Assembly (NCBI GenBank): GCA_050261915.1
Contig: JBLNDT010000052.1
Span: 40,557-104,556, forward strand
Reading direction: 5' to 3'
Origin: UBA699 sp050261915
GTDB lineage: Bacteria; Bacillota; Clostridia; Clostridiales; Clostridiaceae
DNA: 64,000 nucleotides
In this document: piece after piece, positions 60,216 through 64,000 of the stretch
How the letters are laid out: each line of letters opens with the position of its first letter
Numbering within the stretch: position 1 is the stretch's first letter
Notes under the pieces: model-generated
Database searches by the model: none
What the model saw: the letters and a program-made list of their open reading frames with translations, nothing else
What the model was told of the DNA's origin: nothing
Position numbers and translations under genes: made by a program

Positions 60216-60290
<75 letters not shown>

Positions 60291-60312
60291 TTTTATTTAT
60301 TTGAAAAACATG

Positions 60313-60340
60313 TTGACAATTGAAAAATATATGATATCAT
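60313..60340 (+). promoter_or_regulatory. Promoter of the T-box leader and glyS
   Basis: TTGACA (60313-60318), 16 bases, TATCAT (60335-60340) with TGA as extended -10. The -10 lies inside a perfect 14-bp palindrome ATATGATATCATAT (60329-60342). Transcription would begin near 60347. Confidence 0.75.
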
Positions 60341-60349
60341 ATATTTAAA

Positions 60350-60538
60350 TTAAATAAGTCACAATGATGAAGAAAAGTAACAATAAGTTTTTTTAAGAGA
60401 AGCTGTGTTTGGTGGAAACAGCTAAAGATTTATTGCGAAGGGAGCTTCTGAGTGGAGTTATGAGAGCTGGGCTTGTGCCAAGAAGGGTGGAACCGCGGAA
60501 TATAATTTCGTCCCTTTCATGGTATAGGTTTTTTTTAT
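60350..60538 (+). promoter_or_regulatory. Glycine T-box riboswitch, first of a tandem pair
   Basis: Stem I has the AGTAA motif, the apical hairpin AGCTGT/ACAGCT with loop GGTGGAA, and a specifier region GAAGGGAGCTT at 60437-60447, in which GGG or GGA (both Gly) is the codon. The antiterminator carries the canonical T-box AGGGTGGAACCGCGG (60484-60498). Its bulge TGGA would pair with a UCCA tRNA end, matching the U73 of tRNA-Gly. Downstream, CGTCCCTTT and a run of eight T (60529-60536) supply the terminator. Uncharged tRNA-Gly should therefore permit readthrough. Confidence 0.87.
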
Positions 60539-60540
60539 TT

Positions 60541-60735
60541 ATAACAGAATAATCGCTATGATAAAGAAGAGTAGTATTATATTTTTTTAAGAGAGGCTGC
60601 ACATGGTGGAAGCAGCTAAAGGTTTAATATGAAGGGAGCTTTTGAGTGAATTTAGTAAAGCTGGGCTTATGCCAAGAAGGGTGGACCCGCGGAATATAAT
60701 TTCGTCCCTTTTATGGTATAGGCTCTTTATTTATA
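60541..60735 (+). promoter_or_regulatory. Glycine T-box riboswitch, second of a tandem pair (decayed terminator)
   Basis: A second copy has AGAGAGGCTGC/GCAGC with GGTGGAA loop, the same GAAGGGAGCTT specifier region (60631-60641), and AGGGTGGACCCGCGG (60678-60692), in which the invariant ACC of the T-box reads CCC. CGTCCCTTTTATGGTATAGG repeats the first copy, but the following T run is broken (CTCTTTATTTAT), so termination here may be weak. It ends before the GGAGGT of glyS. Confidence 0.83.
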
Positions 60736-60761
60736 AAAATATAAAAATGGAGGTATTAATT

Positions 60762-62153
60762 ATGGCAGTGGAAAAAACAATGGACAAAGTGGTTGCGTTA
60801 GCTAAAAACAGAGGATTTGTATATCCTGGTTCAGAAATATATGGAGGACTTGCAAATTCATGGGATTACGGCCCACTGGGAGTTGAGTTTAAAAACAATG
60901 TTAAAAAGGCTTGGTGGAAAAAATTTATTCATGAAAGTAAGTACAATGTTGGTATAGACTGTGCAATTATAATGAACAGAGATGTATGGGTGGCTTCAGG
61001 CCATGTTGGAAATTTTTCAGATCCTCTAATGGACTGTAAGGAATGCAAGGGCAGAATAAGAGCTGACAAACTAGTTGAAGAACATCTTACAGCAACAGGT
61101 GTTGAAAAGGCAAGTGCAGATGGCTGGAGCAATGAAAAATTAAAACAATATATTGATGACAACAACATTGTTTGTCCTACATGTGGAAAGAAAAACTTCA
61201 CAGATATAAGAAAATTCAACTTAATGTTTAAAACATATCAGGGAGTAACTGAGGACAACAAGGCGGAATTGTTCTTAAGACCAGAAACAGCTCAAGGTAT
61301 ATTTGTAAACTTCAAAAATGTTCAAAGAACTTCAAGAAAGAAGCTCCCATTTGGTATTGGACAGATAGGTAAAGCTTTTAGAAATGAAATAACTCCAGGT
61401 AACTTTACTTTTAGAACAAGAGAATTTGAACAAATGGAACTTGAGTTCTTCTGCAAACCAGGCACAGACCTTGAGTGGCACAGCTACTGGAAGGAATATT
61501 GCTGGAACTTCCTAATAAATCTAGGAATTAACGAAAACAACATTAGATTCAGAGATCATCAGAAGGAAGAATTATCACATTACAGCAGTGCAACCTCAGA
61601 CATAGAATTCTTATTCCCGTTTGGATGGGGTGAACTTTGGGGTATAGCAGACAGAACTGACTTTGATGTTAAACAACATCAGGAACATTCAGGAAAAGAC
61701 ATGACATATCTTGATACTGAAACAAATGAAAGATATATACCATTCTGTATTGAACCATCTCTTGGAGCTGACAGAGCTGCCCTTGCATTCTTAGTAGATG
61801 CGTATGATGAAGAAGAAATAGCAGAAGGTGACGTAAGAACAGTATTAAGATTCCATCCTGCTTTAGCACCATTTAAAGCAGCAATTCTTCCTTTAAGCAA
61901 AAAACTTTCCGAAAAGGCAGAAGAAGTATATGATATACTTAGAAAAGACTTCAACGTAGATTACGATGAAGCAGGAAGCATAGGAAAGAGATATAGAAGA
62001 GAAGATGAAATAGGAACTCCATACTGCATAACAATAGACTTTGATACCCTAGAAGATAATACTGTTACTGTTAGAGACAGAGATACAATGGATCAGTTCA
62101 GAATTAAAATAGAAGAACTTAAAGCATTTTTAGAGGAAAAGATAGAATTTTAA
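60762..62153 (+). CDS. glyS: Glycyl-tRNA synthetase, dimeric (GlyQS) type
   Basis: A 463-residue class IIa synthetase of the single-chain type. FVYPGSEIYGGLANSWDYGP starts the catalytic core; RPETAQGIFVNF and GIGQIGKAFRNEITPGNFTF are motif 2 region; PSLGADRAALAFL is motif 3; a C-terminal anticodon-binding domain ends the protein. The ATG at 60762 follows GGAGGT; the open frame upstream runs through the T-box and is not coding. Controlled by two glycine T-boxes. A terminator at 62164 closes the unit. Confidence 0.97.
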   Translation: MAVEKTMDKVVALAKNRGFVYPGSEIYGGLANSWDYGPLGVEFKNNVKKAWWKKFIHESKYNVGIDCAIIMNRDVWVASGHVGNFSDPLMDCKECKGRIRADKLVEEHLTATGVEKASADGWSNEKLKQYIDDNNIVCPTCGKKNFTDIRKFNLMFKTYQGVTEDNKAELFLRPETAQGIFVNFKNVQRTSRKKLPFGIGQIGKAFRNEITPGNFTFRTREFEQMELEFFCKPGTDLEWHSYWKEYCWNFLINLGINENNIRFRDHQKEELSHYSSATSDIEFLFPFGWGELWGIADRTDFDVKQHQEHSGKDMTYLDTETNERYIPFCIEPSLGADRAALAFLVDAYDEEEIAEGDVRTVLRFHPALAPFKAAILPLSKKLSEKAEEVYDILRKDFNVDYDEAGSIGKRYRREDEIGTPYCITIDFDTLEDNTVTVRDRDTMDQFRIKIEELKAFLEEKIEF

Positions 62154-62163
62154 CCATTATCAT

Positions 62164-62200
62164 GAGTGCAGGTGCCTATTAAGTACTTGCACTCAATTTT
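62164..62200 (+). terminator. Terminator of glyS
   Basis: GAGTGCA and TGCACTC, extended inside by GGT/ACT-like pairs, followed by AATTTTC. Confidence 0.8.
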
Positions 62201-62260
62201 CAAGTATTATAATATGAAAATTGGATAAATTTATAATATAACTTATTTGGGGGCAATTTT

Positions 62261-63637
62261 ATGAAAAGAGATTTTAGTGAATTTAAGCATTTTATTAAGG
62301 GTAAAAAAACAGCAGTAGTAGGTCTTGGGGTAAGCAATATGCCCTTAATAGATTTTCTCCTTAATCTAGGTGCTGAAGTTACTGGCTTTGACAAAAAAAG
62401 TGAAGACATGTTCTCAGATACTGCAGCTGAACTGAGAAATAAGGGCGTTGAATTAATCTTAGGCGAAAACTATCTGGATAATCTCCTTGGCTTTGATGTT
62501 ATTTTTAAAACTCCATCTATGAGAATAGATTGTGAAGCTCTAAAGAGAGCTGCACAAGAAGGGGCTTACATTACTTCAGAAATGGAAGAATTCATCAGAT
62601 ACTGTCCGGCAAAGGTTTTTGGAATAACTGGAAGCGATGGAAAAACAACTACTACAACCTTAATATATAATATGCTTAAAAATGAAGGGTATACCACCTG
62701 GGTTGGAGGAAATATAGGGACACCGCTTTTCACTAAAATAGAAGAAATCGAAAGTAGTCATAAAGTGGTTCTGGAACTTTCCAGTTTTCAGCTTATGACA
62801 ATGAATGTTTCTCCAGAGGTTTCAATTATAACTAATTTAAGTCCAAATCATCTTGATATGCATAAAGGAATGGAAGAGTATATTAGTGCTAAAGAAAATA
62901 TCTACAAATATCAAAGTGAGGATGGATTACTTGTTTTAAATAAAGATAATGAAATTACAAATTCTATGGTTAAAAAAGCAAATGGCAGGGTTCTTCAATT
63001 TAGTGTAAAAGAAACCCTATCAAAGGGAGCATATTATAAAGAGGGTATTTTATATTTAAACGGACAGGAAGTTTGTAAAAAAAGTGAAATAAAGATAAAA
63101 GGTATGCACAATGTGGAAAACTATCTTGCTGCTTTCTGTGGATTATTTGAAGATGTTAAAATTGAGAATATGAAGAAGGTTGCAGAAACGTTTACCGGGG
63201 TTGCGCATAGATGCGAATATATAAGAACAATTGAAGGAGTTGAGTATTATAATGACTCAATAGCCTCCAGCCCCTCAAGGACACTGGCTGGATTGCTTGC
63301 CTTTGAAAAACCTGTTATATTAATAGCCGGTGGATACGATAAAAAGATTCCTTTTGAACCATTGGCCGAATTTGGGTTGGAACATATAAAAACATTGGTA
63401 CTTGTTGGAGCAACTAAATACAAGATAAAAGAAGCTTTTGAAAAAGAGTTTGAAAAAACGGGAAATTATATACCTTTGTATTTAGCGGATACTTTTGAAG
63501 ATGCTGTGAAAAAAGCAAAAGAAGCAGCAACTCAGGGTGACATTGTTACCTTGTCTCCTGCCTGTGCAAGTTTTGATTTGTTTCCTAACTTTGAAAAAAG
63601 GGGAAATACATTTAAGGAAATAGTAAATAATTTATAA
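62261..63637 (+). CDS. murD: UDP-N-acetylmuramoyl-L-alanine--D-glutamate ligase
   Basis: Adds D-glutamate (from MurI) to UDP-MurNAc-L-Ala (from MurC). An N-terminal Rossmann-like domain (TAVVGLGVSNMPLIDFL), ATP P-loop ITGSDGKTTTTTLIY, VLELSSFQL, TNLSPNHLDMH and the C-terminal HRCEYI and YNDSIASSPSRTLAGL motifs are all typical. 458 residues, full length. The ATG follows GGGGGC. It stands alone between glyS and the rRNA operon, unlike the dcw-cluster location in many bacteria. Confidence 0.96.
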   Translation: MKRDFSEFKHFIKGKKTAVVGLGVSNMPLIDFLLNLGAEVTGFDKKSEDMFSDTAAELRNKGVELILGENYLDNLLGFDVIFKTPSMRIDCEALKRAAQEGAYITSEMEEFIRYCPAKVFGITGSDGKTTTTTLIYNMLKNEGYTTWVGGNIGTPLFTKIEEIESSHKVVLELSSFQLMTMNVSPEVSIITNLSPNHLDMHKGMEEYISAKENIYKYQSEDGLLVLNKDNEITNSMVKKANGRVLQFSVKETLSKGAYYKEGILYLNGQEVCKKSEIKIKGMHNVENYLAAFCGLFEDVKIENMKKVAETFTGVAHRCEYIRTIEGVEYYNDSIASSPSRTLAGLLAFEKPVILIAGGYDKKIPFEPLAEFGLEHIKTLVLVGATKYKIKEAFEKEFEKTGNYIPLYLADTFEDAVKKAKEAATQGDIVTLSPACASFDLFPNFEKRGNTFKEIVNNL

Positions 63638-63644
63638 TCAATAG

Positions 63645-63679
63645 AGCAGGTATTTCAATAGAAAAATGCCTGCTTTTTT
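63645..63679 (+). terminator. Terminator of murD
   Basis: AGCAGGTATTT and AAATGCCTGCT form an 11-bp stem with one G-U pair and an eight-base loop, followed by TTTTTT. Confidence 0.9.
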
Positions 63680-63770
63680 AATTAAATTACCGCTAACCTA
63701 CCCTAGTGTATCAATATATGAAATTTAAAGAAAATAGGAGAATTAATTAGATATTTAAATTTATTTAAAC

Positions 63771-63789
63771 GATAATGATATTCATTACT
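63771..63789. promoter_or_regulatory. Fur-box-like sequence
   Basis: GATAATGATATTCATTACT matches the classical 19-bp Fur consensus at 16 positions. It abuts the possible upstream rRNA promoter. No iron gene is adjacent, so function is uncertain. Confidence 0.35.
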
Positions 63790-63817
63790 TAAACTATGTT
63801 TTATTATGTGGTAAAAT
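63789..63817 (+). promoter_or_regulatory. Possible rRNA operon promoter P1
   Basis: TTAAAC (63789-63794), 17 bases, TAAAAT (63812-63817) preceded by TGG (extended -10). Lies 74 bases upstream of the stronger promoter, as in tandem rrn promoters. Confidence 0.45.
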
Positions 63818-63825
63818 AATTTTCG

Positions 63826-63842
63826 TTGTTCCGAGTGAACAA
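63826..63842. repeat. Inverted repeat between the rrn promoters
   Basis: TTGTTC-CGAGT-GAACAA, a perfect 6-bp dyad upstream of the A-rich element before P2. Could be a short hairpin in a P1 transcript or a protein site. Confidence 0.4.
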
Positions 63843-63862
63843 AAACACCTTAAAAAAAGTTG

Positions 63863-63891
63863 TTGACAGTGTTAAATATAAGTGATATTAT
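63863..63891 (+). promoter_or_regulatory. rRNA operon promoter P2
   Basis: TTGACA (63863-63868), 17 bases, TATTAT (63886-63891), with TGA as an extended -10 and an A/T-rich stretch upstream like an UP element. Confidence 0.85.
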
Positions 63892-64000
63892 ATAAAAGCT
63901 GTCAGAAAACAGCATGGTCTTTGAAAATTAAACAGAGAATGAAATATCAACCAGCAAATTTATATTGAACAATATGTTCAACGTCAAATTACTTTAAGTA
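63892..64000 (+). other. Leader of a ribosomal RNA operon (16S gene lies beyond the right edge)
   Basis: After P2 come a small hairpin GCTGT/ACAGC (63898-63914), then TGGTCTTTGAAAATTAAACA (from 63915), the boxA-type antitermination sequence usual before clostridial 16S genes. A second hairpin TTGAAC/GTTCAA (63965-63981) follows. The window ends before any mature 16S sequence. Confidence 0.8.

Noticed and set aside
60642..60761. In-frame N-terminal extension of glyS
   Set aside because: The frame is open only by chance through the second T-box; the protein family starts at the ATG at 60762 with a strong GGAGGT site.

Overview
The window reads as a chromosomal segment of a spore-forming Clostridium-type Firmicute. 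The DNA is AT-rich, Shine-Dalgarno sites are strong and GGAGG-like, and TTG and GTG starts are common. Sporulation genes (spoVG, spoVT, yabP, yabQ, spoIIE), a group-B-like [FeFe] hydrogenase, the large clostridial glutamine synthetase and T-box control of an aminoacyl-tRNA synthetase all fit. No species is named. I see no phage, insertion sequence, integrase or CRISPR array.

Left part (1 to about 29.2 kb) is mixed housekeeping and accessory content in short units. It holds murA (cut by the left edge), a 2H-phosphoesterase-like protein, glnA divergent from murI, ilvA, a cyclophilin, DUF3783 and XRE genes, two radical-SAM genes, a lipoprotein, a comB homologue, an RlmI-type methyltransferase, an ABC-F ATPase, a GGDEF membrane protein and an autoregulated MerR/TipAL regulator. 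These are followed by an aminotransferase, a LysR regulator divergent from a split chromate-transporter pair, a tiny repeat protein, an rsgA-sigma factor-DUF3795 group, a HAD phosphatase, the hydrogenase, a divergent HxlR/flavin-protein pair, cca and murC.

The centre (29.3 to 60.1 kb) is almost entirely on the + strand and follows the origin-proximal order of Bacillus subtilis: purR, spoVG, glmU, prs, pth, mfd, spoVT, yabM, yabN, yabO, yabP, yabQ, divIC, yabR, tRNAs, spoIIE, tilS, hpt, ftsH, coaX, dusB, lysS. Departures from that order are a two-component system with an HtrA protease between prs and pth, prsA after mfd, an HU gene between yabN and yabO, a thioesterase before coaX, an unrecognised protein after dusB, and greA before lysS. 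The block couples nucleotide and cell-wall precursor supply (purR, prs, glmU), translation and ribosome rescue (pth, yabO, tilS, tRNAs, lysS), repair (mfd), division (divIC, ftsH) and entry into sporulation (spoVG, spoVT, yabP, yabQ, spoIIE). Its promoters include a sigma-H match at spoVG and a Spo0A-like promoter with wide spacing at spoIIE.

The right end (60.1 to 64.0 kb) holds tRNA-Asn, two tandem glycine T-box leaders upstream of glyS, murD, and the promoters, boxA and leader of a ribosomal RNA operon whose 16S gene lies just beyond the right edge.

No single large undescribed system stands out. The best leads are the 18-residue-repeat small protein, the unrecognised Rossmann-like gene between dusB and greA, the 2H-like protein that has lost both catalytic motifs, the MerR regulator with a duplicated ligand domain, the tandem T-box with a decayed second unit, and a Fur-box-like sequence overlapping an rRNA promoter.
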